From NCBI RefSeq assembly GCF_030264295.1, contig NZ_CP127173.1, positions 2,921,501 to 2,985,500 of the forward strand: 64,000 nt of DNA. Reading direction: 5' to 3'. This stretch comes from Amycolatopsis nalaikhensis (GTDB lineage: Bacteria > Actinomycetota > Actinomycetes > Mycobacteriales > Pseudonocardiaceae). A program made the translations under genes and the position numbers. Of this stretch, positions 26,887 through 36,013 are shown piece after piece. The notes under the pieces are model-generated. The model made no database searches. It was not told the origin of the DNA and saw only the letters and a list, made by a program, of their open reading frames with translations. Position 1 is the stretch's first letter, and each line of letters starts with the position of its first letter.

Positions 26887-26957
26887 AGCGGATGACGGGA
26901 ATCGAACCCGCGTATTCAGCTTGGGAAGCTGATGTTCTACCATTGAACTACATCCGC
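26887..26957 (-). tRNA. tRNA-Gly (anticodon CCC)
   Basis: A 71-base cloverleaf on the minus strand. The acceptor stem GCGGATG pairs with CATCCGC; the D-loop region reads TAGTTCAATGGTAGA; the anticodon stem TCAGC/GCTGA holds the 7-base loop TTCCCAA, so the anticodon is CCC and it reads GGG; the T-arm contains GGTTCGATTCC. CCA is not encoded. Confidence 0.96.
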
Positions 26958-27031
26958 AGTGCGTCGTCAGCATACACGGCGGCGTGATCCCCTTGTCCAG
27001 ACCCCTCCTCCTTGACGTCCGCGCCTCAAGT

Positions 27032-27047
27032 GACAACACTTGTTGTC
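27032..27047. promoter_or_regulatory. Perfect dyad upstream of the MpaB-family oxygenase gene
   Basis: GACAACA and TGTTGTC flank a CT spacer. The dyad overlaps the -10 region of a promoter candidate: TTGACG at 27012-27017, 17 bases, then AACACT. A repressor bound here would block this promoter. No regulator gene is adjacent. Confidence 0.5.
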
Positions 27048-27067
27048 GACTTCGGAGGTGAGCGCTC

Positions 27068-28261
27068 ATGGACGAGCCCGAGCTGTTCCGGCAAGGCGGA
27101 TTCCGGCTGGCCCAACGCCTCTTCATCGAGGGTGACATCCGGGGTGACGAGCGGCAGGTCGCCCGGCTCCGGGAGTTCGCGCAGGTCCAGGACCAGCTCG
27201 CGGACGACGTCGTCGCCTGGATGGCGCAGCAGCCGAAAGGCCGGGGGCGCGAGCTCTTCGAACAAGCCCTGAACACCGGCGTCGCCGCGCCGGGGCCGCT
27301 TCAAGCCTTCTTCGAGCAGGTGAACGCCAAGCCCTACTGGGTCGACGACGAGCGGCTCGACCGCGGGGCGCGGGCCATCACCCGGGCCGGGTTGCTGGGC
27401 CTCTTCCCGCTCGGTGACATGTCGCTCATGGGCGGCTACCTCGCCTCCCGCGCCACGAAAGCCCTGGTCGGGACCGGGGAGATCGAGTACAAGGCGCCGC
27501 GGCGGCTCGTCGAGACCGCCACCTGGTGGATCGACGTCACCACCCCCGGTGCCCTCGCGCACGGCGGCAAGGGCTACGCCTCCGCGTTGCGGGTCCGGCT
27601 CGTGCACGCCCACGTGCGCGCCGCGATGAACCGGCGGGACGACTGGGACTACGCCGCCTGGGACCGGCCCGTCAACCAGGTGCAGACCGCCGGGACCCTG
27701 CTGCTCTTCTCCCTCGTCTACGTCTTCGGGACGCAGCTGCTCGGCCTCCGCTACTCCGCCCGCGAGCGCGGCGACATCCTGCACCTCTGGCGGTACATCG
27801 GCTGGCTCATGGGCGTCGACGACGAGCTGCTCCCCGCCGGTGAGGAGGACGCCTGGCGCCTGCTCTGGCTGCTCGCCGCCACCGAGTTCATCCCGGACGA
27901 CGACTCGAAGCGGCTCGCCAAGGCCCTGGTCGAGGCCAACGCCGCCGTCGGCGAAGGGCGCGGCGCCGTCGGGAAGGTGCTCTCGCACGTCTCCGTCGCC
28001 GTGCACTCCTCGATCAGCAGGCTCGTACTCGGGAAGACCAACGCCGACTTCCTCGGCCTGCCGAACGACCCGGTCGCGCAGGCCGCGATCGTCGCCGTCG
28101 CGGGGGTCAACTTCGCCGCCGAGACCGTGCGGCGGTTCATCCCCGGGGCCACCGCGCTGCAGGAACGGCTCGGACGCGCCGGGCGCCGCGGGTACGTGAA
28201 GCGGCTCGAGAAGGTCTTCGCCCCTGACACGTCGTACGCGCAGCACATGCGGGTCGCCTGA
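27068..28261 (+). CDS. Oxygenase MpaB/latex-clearing-protein family (DUF2236)
   Basis: A 397-residue protein of the MpaB/Lcp family, haem b-dependent oxygenases that cleave double bonds (rubber, or side chains of meroterpenoids). The diagnostic region is 'ALRVRLVHAHVRAAMNRR', where the HAHVR histidine is the haem ligand position, and a nearby 'DWDYAAWDRPVNQVQTAGTLLLFSLV'. No Tat or Sec signal is seen, so a cytoplasmic role is more likely than rubber cleavage. Substrate unknown. GGAGGTGA lies 7 bases before ATG 27068, and a perfect dyad overlaps its promoter. Confidence 0.85.
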   Translation: MDEPELFRQGGFRLAQRLFIEGDIRGDERQVARLREFAQVQDQLADDVVAWMAQQPKGRGRELFEQALNTGVAAPGPLQAFFEQVNAKPYWVDDERLDRGARAITRAGLLGLFPLGDMSLMGGYLASRATKALVGTGEIEYKAPRRLVETATWWIDVTTPGALAHGGKGYASALRVRLVHAHVRAAMNRRDDWDYAAWDRPVNQVQTAGTLLLFSLVYVFGTQLLGLRYSARERGDILHLWRYIGWLMGVDDELLPAGEEDAWRLLWLLAATEFIPDDDSKRLAKALVEANAAVGEGRGAVGKVLSHVSVAVHSSISRLVLGKTNADFLGLPNDPVAQAAIVAVAGVNFAAETVRRFIPGATALQERLGRAGRRGYVKRLEKVFAPDTSYAQHMRVA

Positions 28262-28284
28262 ACCCACCCGTTAGGCTTCGGGCC

Positions 28285-28865
28285 GTGCTGCTCAGTGACC
28301 GTGACCTCCGCAAAGACTCGACGCCGCCCGGCTCGGCATCGACCCCTTCGATGCCGGCATGGTCCAGCCGTCCAGCATCGACGTCCGGCTCGACCGGTTC
28401 TTCCGCGTCTTCGACAACAGCAAGTACACCCACATCGACCCGCAGCTGCAGCAGGACGAGCTGACCTCGCTGGTCGAGAAGGAGGGCGACGAGCCCTTCG
28501 TGCTGCACCCCGGCGAGTTCGTCCTCGGCTCGACGTTCGAGCTGGTCACCCTGGCCGACGACCTCGCCGGCCGCCTCGAGGGCAAGTCCTCCCTCGGGCG
28601 CCTCGGACTGCTCACCCACTCGACCGCCGGGTTCATCGACCCCGGCTTCTCCGGGCACATCACCCTGGAGCTGTCGAACGTCGCCAACCTGCCGATCACG
28701 CTCTGGCCGGGCATGAAGATCGGCCAGCTGTGCATCTTCCGCCTGTCGAGCGCGGCCGAGCACCCGTACGGCTCGAGCGAGGCCGGGTCCCGCTACCAGG
28801 GGCAACGCGGCCCGACCCCGAGCCGGGCGTACAAGAACTTCCACCGGGTCGACACCTGGCGCTAG
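28285..28865 (+). pseudogene. dcd: dCTP deaminase (Dcd), one-base frame break near the start
   Basis: The product converts dCTP to dUTP (in actinobacteria sometimes straight to dUMP). The GTG at 28285 gives '[10 protein letters not shown]', the correct family N-terminus, but the frame then breaks at about 28315-28318. The matching continuation ('...[27 protein letters not shown]') is in the -1 frame and runs to TAG 28865. One base inserted there restores 193 residues, the usual length. The body keeps '[32 protein letters not shown]'. If the break is real, only a protein from ATG 28359, lacking about 25 residues, could be made. Confidence 0.85.
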
Positions 28866-30055
28866 GCGGCGACCTTCTCGGCCCAGTCGATGTGGTGGTT
28901 CCACATGAAGGCGTTCGGGTCCTCGTCGAACGGCTTCGCGAACGCCCGCTTGATGAAGAAGTCGCGGACCACGCGCCCGACCGGGCCGATCACCTTGTCG
29001 TCGCCGTTGCGCTTGCCCGCCGCGACGACGGCTTCGACGCGCTCGCGCCGCAGCCCCTCGTAGACGGCCAGTGCGCGCTCGACGTCCGGCACGTCACGAA
29101 GGCATTTGCCCAGCGTGACGGCGTCTTCGATGGCCATCGACGCGCCCTGGCCCGCCGCCGGTGACGTCGCGTGCGCCGCGTCGCCGATGATCACCATGCG
29201 GCCGCGGTGCCAGACCGGGACCGTCGGGAAGTCGTACGTCGGCCACGCCGGATAGAGCTCGCGGGTGGCTCGGATGATCTCCGCGGCGGGCGTCCGGTCG
29301 CGGGCCACGAGGTGCAAGAGCTCGGCGCGCAGCTTCTCCCCGGCGAGTGTCGCCAGCTCGGACGCCGTCGGCTCGGTCTTGCGGGCCGGGTTCGCGAACC
29401 ACCAGACGCGGCCGTCCGGGCTGACGACGTGGCAGAAGAACACCCGCTTGCCGAACACCATGTTCAGCACGCCGGGCTCGTCTTCGAGCGACAGCCCTTC
29501 GGCGAACCCGCCCGTGTTGAGCAGCGGCACGTACCGCGGCGACGGCGCGTCCGGGTCCAGGATCGTGCGGACGCGCGAACGCAGGCCGTCGGCACCGATC
29601 AGGAGGTCGCCGATTTCGTGGGAGCCGTCCGAGAATTCGGCTCTGACTTGCGATGACGTCTGGCTCGCGCCGATCAGGCGTTTGCCGTACTCGGCGTGGA
29701 TGCCGCGCCGGGCCGCTTCGTCGCGAAGGGCGACGTACAGGTCGGAGCGCAGGACGGTCTGGCTCACCGTGCCGTCCGCGAGCGCGCCGCCCAACGGGAA
29801 CTCGGCCAACCGGGTGCCGTCGCCGAGGCCGATCGACATCCTCGGCGAGTCGAAGCCCGCGCTCTTGACCACGTCTTTCAGGCCGAGCGGGAGCAGCGCG
29901 TCGAGGCCGTTCACCGCCAGCGTCAGGAATGCGCCGACGCCTTCGGCGCCGCGGTCGTACGCCTCGAACAGCAGGGGCTCGTGCCCGGCTTCGTGCAGCG
30001 CGATGGCTGTGATCGTGCCCGCGATGCCGGCCCCGATGATCAGTGCCCGTGTCAT
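28862..30055 (-). CDS. FAD-dependent monooxygenase (aromatic hydroxylase type)
   Basis: A 397-residue flavoprotein hydroxylase. It has the dinucleotide motif '[21 protein letters not shown]', the DG motif '[16 protein letters not shown]' and the FAD-ribityl GD motif '[28 protein letters not shown]'. TetX, salicylate hydroxylase and antibiotic-tailoring enzymes share this fold; substrate unknown. ATG 30055 is preferred because GAGAGG lies 10-15 bases upstream; the in-frame ATG 30064 abuts that site. It is divergent from a MarR gene, which probably controls it, and overlaps dcd by 4 bp at the 3' end. Confidence 0.9.
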   Translation of the reverse strand: MTRALIIGAGIAGTITAIALHEAGHEPLLFEAYDRGAEGVGAFLTLAVNGLDALLPLGLKDVVKSAGFDSPRMSIGLGDGTRLAEFPLGGALADGTVSQTVLRSDLYVALRDEAARRGIHAEYGKRLIGASQTSSQVRAEFSDGSHEIGDLLIGADGLRSRVRTILDPDAPSPRYVPLLNTGGFAEGLSLEDEPGVLNMVFGKRVFFCHVVSPDGRVWWFANPARKTEPTASELATLAGEKLRAELLHLVARDRTPAAEIIRATRELYPAWPTYDFPTVPVWHRGRMVIIGDAAHATSPAAGQGASMAIEDAVTLGKCLRDVPDVERALAVYEGLRRERVEAVVAAGKRNGDDKVIGPVGRVVRDFFIKRAFAKPFDEDPNAFMWNHHIDWAEKVAA

Positions 30056-30077
30056 GTCGTTCATCCTCTCGAATCTC

Positions 30078-30102
30078 TTAGAAACTAATTCGTTCTGTCG
30101 AA
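30078..30102. promoter_or_regulatory. Dyads between the FAD-monooxygenase and MarR genes
   Basis: TTAGAAACTAA (30078-30088) is a perfect dyad, followed at once by TTCG-6-CGAA (30089-30102). The AT-rich block fills the middle of the 73-bp divergent gap, the typical place of a MarR operator that controls both genes. Confidence 0.5.
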
Positions 30103-30128
30103 CTAAAGAGTGGGCTAGGCTGGTCGAC

Positions 30129-30599
30129 GTGTCAAGCGAGCGAGCGCAACTGGTCGAGAAAGTCCTGCTCAGGTCGCGGGAGCTGTCGACGGAGACGGTC
30201 ATGTTCCACACGGCGATCTCGGAGACGCGGGGGCTGTCCGCGGTCGAGAGCAAGGTGCTGGACTACCTGGCGCGCTTCGGTTCGCAGACGCCGAAGGAGC
30301 TCGCACGGCTGTCCGGCCTCACGCCCGCGTCCGTGACCGCGATGGTCGACCGGCTCGAGCGGAAGGGCATCGTCCACCGCGAGCCGCACCCCGATGACCG
30401 GCGCCGGGTCCTCGTCACACTCCAGATGAAGGCCATCGAAAGCGGCCTGCACCTGTGGGACCACCTCGTCCGGGGCATGCACGAGCTGTGCGACCGCTAC
30501 ACCGACGACGAGCTCCGCACGGTGATCGGCTTCGTCGAGGCGGCCACGGCGCTGACCCACGAGTCGACGGTGAAGCTGACCGGCGCCACGGACGGGTGA
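30129..30599 (+). CDS. MarR-family regulator
   Basis: A 156-residue winged-helix repressor. It shows 'LSAVESKVLDYLARFGSQTPKELARLSGLTPASVTAMVDRLERKGIVHREPHPDDRRRVLVTL', the complete HTH-wing unit. GTG 30129 gives the expected helical N-terminus. It is divergent from the FAD monooxygenase with dyads between, suggesting control of that enzyme by an aromatic or antibiotic ligand (inference). Confidence 0.9.
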   Translation: MSSERAQLVEKVLLRSRELSTETVMFHTAISETRGLSAVESKVLDYLARFGSQTPKELARLSGLTPASVTAMVDRLERKGIVHREPHPDDRRRVLVTLQMKAIESGLHLWDHLVRGMHELCDRYTDDELRTVIGFVEAATALTHESTVKLTGATDG

Positions 30600-30668
30600 G
30601 TTTAGGCGCGCGAAGGCCGCTCTCGTGCCACGCTCCCAAGGTCGTCTCGGCCCCGGAGGTGGCGAGGA

Positions 30669-33600
30669 GTGCCGTTGCCCGAAAGACCGCTTCGCCTGGT
30701 TCTCGTGCTGGCACTGGTCTTCCTGGCCTCGGCGCTGGTGCCGTCGGCGGGCGCGGCCGCCGCGCCGCCGTTCGCGGTCGGCTACGACGACGTCGTCTAC
30801 GGAGACTTCCTGTACGCGGGTAACGGCGTCCTGCGCTGCCCGGTCGCGGCCGACCACGCGCCGTCCGGCGGTGCGGTGGCCACGCCCGCGGCGTGCGCGA
30901 ACACCGCGGACCGCAAGGACACCCTGGCCAACGACGACTTCTTCATGCAGTGGGCCGACGTCGACGCCGACCCGGGCACGTTCGACTCGGCGAGCGCGTC
31001 GGTGACCGTTCCGCCGGGCGCGAAGATCGTCTTCGCCCGGCTGAACTGGGCGGGCAACACCGCTGCCCGGACGTGCGGCCCTCGCGAAGGCGTTCCCTCG
31101 GTTCCTCCGCCCGGCACGCCCGCCGGCCAGCACGTCCGGCTTTCGGTCGGCAGCGCGAAATCCGTCGACGTCGCGCCGACGGCGTTCGCCGAAGACGGCC
31201 CCTACTACTCGGCGCACGCGGACGTGACCAGCCAGTTCGCCGGCGCGCCGACCGGGGCGCCGCTCGAGCTGACGGTCGGGAACGTGTGGGCGCCCAAGGG
31301 TTTCGACTGCGCCGGCGGCTGGTCGATCGCGCTGGTCTACGCCTATCCGGAGCGCAACCCCGACTTCGCGCCGAACAAGCGCAAGATCGTCGTGGACGAC
31401 GGGCACGTCCGGCAGGACACCGGTGCCCCGCCGACGGAAACGACGATCGCGGGTTTCCGCGCCGCGGCGGCGGACGCGCACATCGGCGTCACCGCGTACG
31501 ACGGTGACTGGGGCGACTCCGGCGACCAGTTCCTCGTCGACGGCACCCCGGCCGCCGAGCCCGCGACCGGCGGGACGTCGAACTTCTTCGTCGCGAACGC
31601 GGACAACGCCGCGGCGCCGGGCGTGAAGAACAACTTCAGCGTGGATGCGAAGTCGTTCAACGTCGACAACGTTCCCGCGGGCGCGACGAGCGCGAAGCTC
31701 ACCTTCGTCACCAGCGGCGACGCCTTTCTCGCGCAGAACCTCACTTTCTCGGTGCCGGTGCCGGAACTCCACGTCGCGCTGCGGGCGACGCAGCCGAAGA
31801 CCCACGCCGGTGAGCCGGTCACGTTCGCCGCCGCGGTCGCCAACCCGGGCAGCGTCCCGGTGTCCGGCGTGCAGGTCACCGACGACGTCATCCCGGCGTG
31901 CGCCCGGCCGCTCGGCACGCTCGCGCCGGGCCAGACGGTGACGTTCACCTGCACCGGCCCCGCCCCGGCGGACGACTTCACGAACACCGCGAAGGCGACC
32001 GGCACGACGTCGCTCGGCGACCCGGTCGACGGCGAGGCGTCCGCCCGCGTCGACGTCCTGCACCCGGCGCTGGGCATGACGAAGTCGGCCGACCGGCCCG
32101 CCTACCGCGCCGGTGAGACCGCGACGTTCACGATCAAGGTCACGAACACCGGCGACACCGGGCTCCGCGACCTGCGGGTGACCGACCCGAAGACGCCGTC
32201 GTGCGCGCTCGCGGGAGCACTGGCCCCCGGCGAAAGCCGGACGGCGACGTGTACGGCGAAGGCGCCGATCGCCGACGGCGTCAACACCGCGAACGCCACC
32301 GCGACCGACGAGCTCGGCAAGCAGGTCACGGCCACCGCGGACGCTCCCGCGCCGACGATCGCGCCCGCCATCGAGGTCACGAAGACCGCCGAGCCGCCGG
32401 TGATCCACGCGGGCGACGCCGTCACGTGGACGGTCGCGGTGCGCAACAGCGGCGACAGCTCGCTCGCGCCGGTCAAGGTCACCGACGACACGACGACGTC
32501 ATGCTCGCGCGCGTTCGACAGCCTGGCCGCGGGCGCGACGCAGACGTACACGTGCACGGCGAACCCGTCCACGACGACGACGTCGCACGTGACAGCCACC
32601 GGCACCGACCTGGCCGGGCAGCCGGTGACGGCCACGGCGTCCGCGACCGTCACAGTGATCACCCCGGCGCTGACCTTGGCGAAGGACGCCGCACCGGGTG
32701 TCGTGCGCGCGGGCGACCCGATCACGTACACGATCACGGTCACCAACGCGGGCGACGCACCGTTGACGGAAGTCGCGGTGACCGACGACCGCACCCCGGC
32801 GTGCGCCAAGGCGATCGGCGCGCTGCCGCCGCGGGGCAGGCAGACGTACACGTGCACGGCACCGGCCCCACCGGACGACTTCACCAACACAGCGGCCGCC
32901 GAGGGCAAGGACCAGCTCGGCCGCACGGTGAAGGTGACCGACGACGCGGTGGTCGACGTGATCCACCCGGCACTGGCGATCGCGGCGCGCGCGGAACCGG
33001 CCCAGGTCCGCGAAGGCGACACGGTGACCTGGACGGTCACCGTGACCAACACGGGCGACGTGCCGCTCACAGCCGTCCAGCTCGCCGACGAGCAGGTGCC
33101 GGGATGCGCGAAGCCGCTCGGCACGCTCGAGCCGCGGGCGACGCAGACCCGGACGTGCACGACGATCGCGGGCCCGGCGGGCCTCACGAACCGGCCATCG
33201 GCGACGGGCACGGACCCGACGAACCGCCCGGTGACGGCGGCCGCGGAGGCAACGTTCGCGGTGCAGCACCCGGCGGTCGCGGTGACGGCGGAGGTCAAGG
33301 GAGGCCCGTTCCGCGAGGGCGACGCGGTGCCGGTGCGGATCACGATCCGCAACACCGGCGACGTGCCGCTGACCGGCTTGCGGGTCACGGACACGCAGTC
33401 TCCGGCCGCGCAGCCGACCGGCCGCGAACCCGCGGGCGCGCAGGGCAGCACTCCACGAGCGCGGTCCGGCCCGCAGGCGCGAGCCACCGGCTGCACCCAA
33501 ACGCTCGACGGCCCCCTCGAACCCGGCGCCACCAAAGACTTCGGCTGCACCACCACCGCGCCCGCCGACGACACCACCGTCGCCGTCAAGGTCACCGGCA

Positions 33601-35165
33601 CTCCACCCGTTGGCCCCGCCGTCTCCGGCGAAGCCACCGCGCACGTCGATGTCATCCATCCGGCCGTCGCGATCAGCCGGACCGTCGAGCCCGCCACCGT
33701 TCGCGCCGGGGACACCGTCACCTCGACGATCACCGTCACCAACACCGGCGACACCCGGCTACAGGACGCCTCCGTAGCCGATCAAGGCGCACCGGCCTGC
33801 GCCAAGTCGCTGGGCCCGCTCGAGCCGCAGGCCACGCAGACCTACCGCTGCACCCAAGTCGCCGGTGACACCGACTTCGCCGCCGTTGCCACAATCACCG
33901 CCGTTGACGCCACGAACCGTCCCGTGACCGCCAAGGCCGAAGCCCCCGTCGATGTCATCCACCCCGCGCTCACCGTCACGAACGACGCCACTCCCGCGCA
34001 GGTCCGGGCAGGCGACACCGTGACGTTCACCATCGCCGTCACCAACGCCGGTGATGTTCCGCTGACCGATGTGTCCATTGCGGACAGTCGCACTCCGGCG
34101 TGCGCTCAGACCATCGGCACCCTCCCTCCCGGCGCCCTCCAGCGCCACTCCTGCACGGTAACCGCGGGCACCGACAATTTCGCGACCTCGACCACCGCGA
34201 CCGGAACCGACCCGACAAAACGCCAGGTCAGCGCCACCGACGACGCTTCATACACCGTCCAGCACCCCGCGCTGGCGATCACCGCGTCCACCCACGGCCC
34301 CTTCCGCCAGGGCGACACCGTGCCCTTCACGATCACCGTCACCAACACCGGTGACGTCCCGCTCACTGCGATCGCCGTCACCGGCGAACCCGCCTGCGCC
34401 AAGAAGTTCGACAAGCTCGAACCCGGCGCCGCCCAGAAGTACGACTGTGCCACCACCGCCCCCGCGGACGACGTCGTCAGCACCGCGAAAGCCACCGCCA
34501 CGCCCCCGATCGGCCCGCCGGTCACCGCCGAAACCTCCGCGACGGTCGACGTCATCCACCCGGCCGTCAAGCTGACGAAGGACCCGAAACCCGCGACCGT
34601 CCGCATCGGTGACGACGTCACGTTCACCATCACCGTCACCAACACGGGTGACGTCCCGCTGACCGAACTATCCATTGTGGACGAAGACGCCTGCGCGAAG
34701 AAGTTCGGCAGCCTCGCCCCGCAGGCCACGCAGACCTACACCTGCACCCGCAAGGCCCCCGACGACGATTTCACCGACCCCGCCGACGTAACGGGAATCG
34801 ACCCGACCGGTCGCCCCGTGCAAGCGACCGGCGATGCGAAAGTCGACGTCGTCCACCCCGAAATCGCCGTGATGAAGGACGCGGCGCCGTACGAAGTCCG
34901 GCCGGGCGACACCGTCACCTTTTCCCTGCTGGTCAAGAACACCGGGGACGCTCCGCTCACCGCGGTGTCCGTCGTGGACGATCACACGCCGTCGTGCGCG
35001 CACACCGCCGCGAACCTGGCCGCGGACGCCGAAATCACCTACACCTGCACGACGGTCGCGGGCAAGGAAGGCTTCACCAGCAAGGCGACCGTCACCGCGC
35101 AGGATCCGACCGGCCGCCCCGTGACCGCGTCCGGCGAAGCCACCTTCGTCGTCCGAAGCGGCTGA
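30669..35165 (+). CDS. Giant secreted repeat protein with eleven DUF11-like domains
   Basis: A 1,498-residue exported protein. A signal peptide (about 1-33, ending GAAAAP) is followed by a unique N-terminal domain (about 36-360) and eleven Ig-like DUF11 repeats. Repeat starts fall near residues 365, 465, 565, 665, 766, 867, 997, 1098, 1199, 1297 and 1396, a near-exact 100-residue period. Each repeat has 'GD.VT.TITVTNTGDVPL' and two cysteines ('AC...YTC') likely forming a disulfide. The sixth is about 30 residues longer through a low-complexity insert. There is no LPXTG or C-terminal helix, so anchoring is unclear. GTG 30669 follows GGCGAGG; TTG 30675 is an alternative start. Confidence 0.9.
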   Translation: MPLPERPLRLVLVLALVFLASALVPSAGAAAAPPFAVGYDDVVYGDFLYAGNGVLRCPVAADHAPSGGAVATPAACANTADRKDTLANDDFFMQWADVDADPGTFDSASASVTVPPGAKIVFARLNWAGNTAARTCGPREGVPSVPPPGTPAGQHVRLSVGSAKSVDVAPTAFAEDGPYYSAHADVTSQFAGAPTGAPLELTVGNVWAPKGFDCAGGWSIALVYAYPERNPDFAPNKRKIVVDDGHVRQDTGAPPTETTIAGFRAAAADAHIGVTAYDGDWGDSGDQFLVDGTPAAEPATGGTSNFFVANADNAAAPGVKNNFSVDAKSFNVDNVPAGATSAKLTFVTSGDAFLAQNLTFSVPVPELHVALRATQPKTHAGEPVTFAAAVANPGSVPVSGVQVTDDVIPACARPLGTLAPGQTVTFTCTGPAPADDFTNTAKATGTTSLGDPVDGEASARVDVLHPALGMTKSADRPAYRAGETATFTIKVTNTGDTGLRDLRVTDPKTPSCALAGALAPGESRTATCTAKAPIADGVNTANATATDELGKQVTATADAPAPTIAPAIEVTKTAEPPVIHAGDAVTWTVAVRNSGDSSLAPVKVTDDTTTSCSRAFDSLAAGATQTYTCTANPSTTTTSHVTATGTDLAGQPVTATASATVTVITPALTLAKDAAPGVVRAGDPITYTITVTNAGDAPLTEVAVTDDRTPACAKAIGALPPRGRQTYTCTAPAPPDDFTNTAAAEGKDQLGRTVKVTDDAVVDVIHPALAIAARAEPAQVREGDTVTWTVTVTNTGDVPLTAVQLADEQVPGCAKPLGTLEPRATQTRTCTTIAGPAGLTNRPSATGTDPTNRPVTAAAEATFAVQHPAVAVTAEVKGGPFREGDAVPVRITIRNTGDVPLTGLRVTDTQSPAAQPTGREPAGAQGSTPRARSGPQARATGCTQTLDGPLEPGATKDFGCTTTAPADDTTVAVKVTGTPPVGPAVSGEATAHVDVIHPAVAISRTVEPATVRAGDTVTSTITVTNTGDTRLQDASVADQGAPACAKSLGPLEPQATQTYRCTQVAGDTDFAAVATITAVDATNRPVTAKAEAPVDVIHPALTVTNDATPAQVRAGDTVTFTIAVTNAGDVPLTDVSIADSRTPACAQTIGTLPPGALQRHSCTVTAGTDNFATSTTATGTDPTKRQVSATDDASYTVQHPALAITASTHGPFRQGDTVPFTITVTNTGDVPLTAIAVTGEPACAKKFDKLEPGAAQKYDCATTAPADDVVSTAKATATPPIGPPVTAETSATVDVIHPAVKLTKDPKPATVRIGDDVTFTITVTNTGDVPLTELSIVDEDACAKKFGSLAPQATQTYTCTRKAPDDDFTDPADVTGIDPTGRPVQATGDAKVDVVHPEIAVMKDAAPYEVRPGDTVTFSLLVKNTGDAPLTAVSVVDDHTPSCAHTAANLAADAEITYTCTTVAGKEGFTSKATVTAQDPTGRPVTASGEATFVVRSG
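31761..35130 (+). repeat. Tandem ~300-bp coding repeats (DUF11 units)
   Basis: Eleven units of about 300 bp encode the DUF11 domains of the 1,498-residue protein. Unit borders are marked by codons for 'HPA' after 'V.V.HPA'. The DNA has diverged much more than the protein pattern, so the array is old, but it could still recombine. The sixth unit is about 390 bp. Confidence 0.75.
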
Positions 35166-35275
35166 ATGGAGTAACGCGCTAGCGTCCGATTGCCGCGGAA
35201 TTCGTACCTGTCACCGAAACCGCGCCGAGGTAAATGTGACCAGTGCGTTCGTAGGGTTCTCGCTGTAATCGTTCC

Positions 35276-36013
35276 GTGATACGTTCTCGCGCCGTGTCCC
35301 CCATTGGTGAACGTGCTCGCGTGGTGATGGTGTCACTCAGTGTGCTGCTCGGCGTCTTTTCCGCCGCGGCCGGCACCTGGATGGCCACCGCGGAAGGAAA
35401 CACCGCCGAGCTCGGCGCCGCGGCGCTGGTCCTCCCCGACGCACCCGCGGGCTCCGGCGGCGGCAGCGGCACCGACCTGGCCGGTGGCCGGGTTCCGACC
35501 ACGAGCGCACCGCAGAGCCCGACCGAAGCGCCCCCGACGACCTCGAGCGCGGCGCCGACCCCGACCGAGACGTCCGCGACGCCCCAGCCGACCACGTCGG
35601 CAGCCGCGCCGCCGCCGAGCACCAAGGCCACCACCCGGGTCGCCCCTTCGACCGCCGCCCAGGTCATCACCCTCGTCAACGAGGAACGCGCGAACGTCGG
35701 CTGCAAGCCGCTGACCGAGGAATCGCACCTCACGACGGCCGCGCAGGACTACAGCGAACAGATGTCGGCCGAGAACTTCTTCTCCCACACCAGCCCCGAC
35801 GGCACCACGTTCGACCAGCGCATCAAGAACGCCGGTTACTCGAAGCCGGGCGCGGAGAACATCGCGAAGGGGCAGACGTCCGCGGCGCAGGTCATGGACG
35901 CGTGGATGAACTCAGCCGGTCACCGCGCCAACATCCTGAATTGCTCGCTGACCAAGATCGGCGTCGGCGTCACCACCAAGGGCTGGTACTGGGTTCAAGA
36001 TTTCGGCTACTGA
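35276..36013 (+). CDS. Secreted CAP-domain (SCP/PR1-like) protein
   Basis: A 245-residue exported protein. A signal-anchor-like segment (about 16-37) is followed by a Thr/Pro/Ala-rich linker (about 60-125), probably wall-spanning and possibly glycosylated, then a CAP domain (126-245). The latter has 'VITLVNEERANVGCKPLTEESHLTTAAQDYSEQM', 'NFFSHTSPDG' and 'NSAGHRANILNCSLTKIGVGV', which hold the conserved His and Glu. Activity of bacterial CAP proteins is unsettled. The GTG at 35276 is used; GTG 35294 is possible. It converges on the CDF gene with a 7-bp overlap. Confidence 0.88.
   Translation: MIRSRAVSPIGERARVVMVSLSVLLGVFSAAAGTWMATAEGNTAELGAAALVLPDAPAGSGGGSGTDLAGGRVPTTSAPQSPTEAPPTTSSAAPTPTETSATPQPTTSAAAPPPSTKATTRVAPSTAAQVITLVNEERANVGCKPLTEESHLTTAAQDYSEQMSAENFFSHTSPDGTTFDQRIKNAGYSKPGAENIAKGQTSAAQVMDAWMNSAGHRANILNCSLTKIGVGVTTKGWYWVQDFGY

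Noticed and set aside
30132-32408. A 758-codon open frame on the minus strand
   Set aside because: It is antisense to the MarR and DUF11 genes, Arg/Gly/Val-rich without any motif; the plus-strand genes have clear signals.
33390-33500. Possible compensated frameshift as the source of the insert in the sixth DUF11 repeat
   Set aside because: The flanking repeat sequence is in the same frame on both sides and the insert carries no hidden repeat in the other frames that I can see; a real insertion is more likely.
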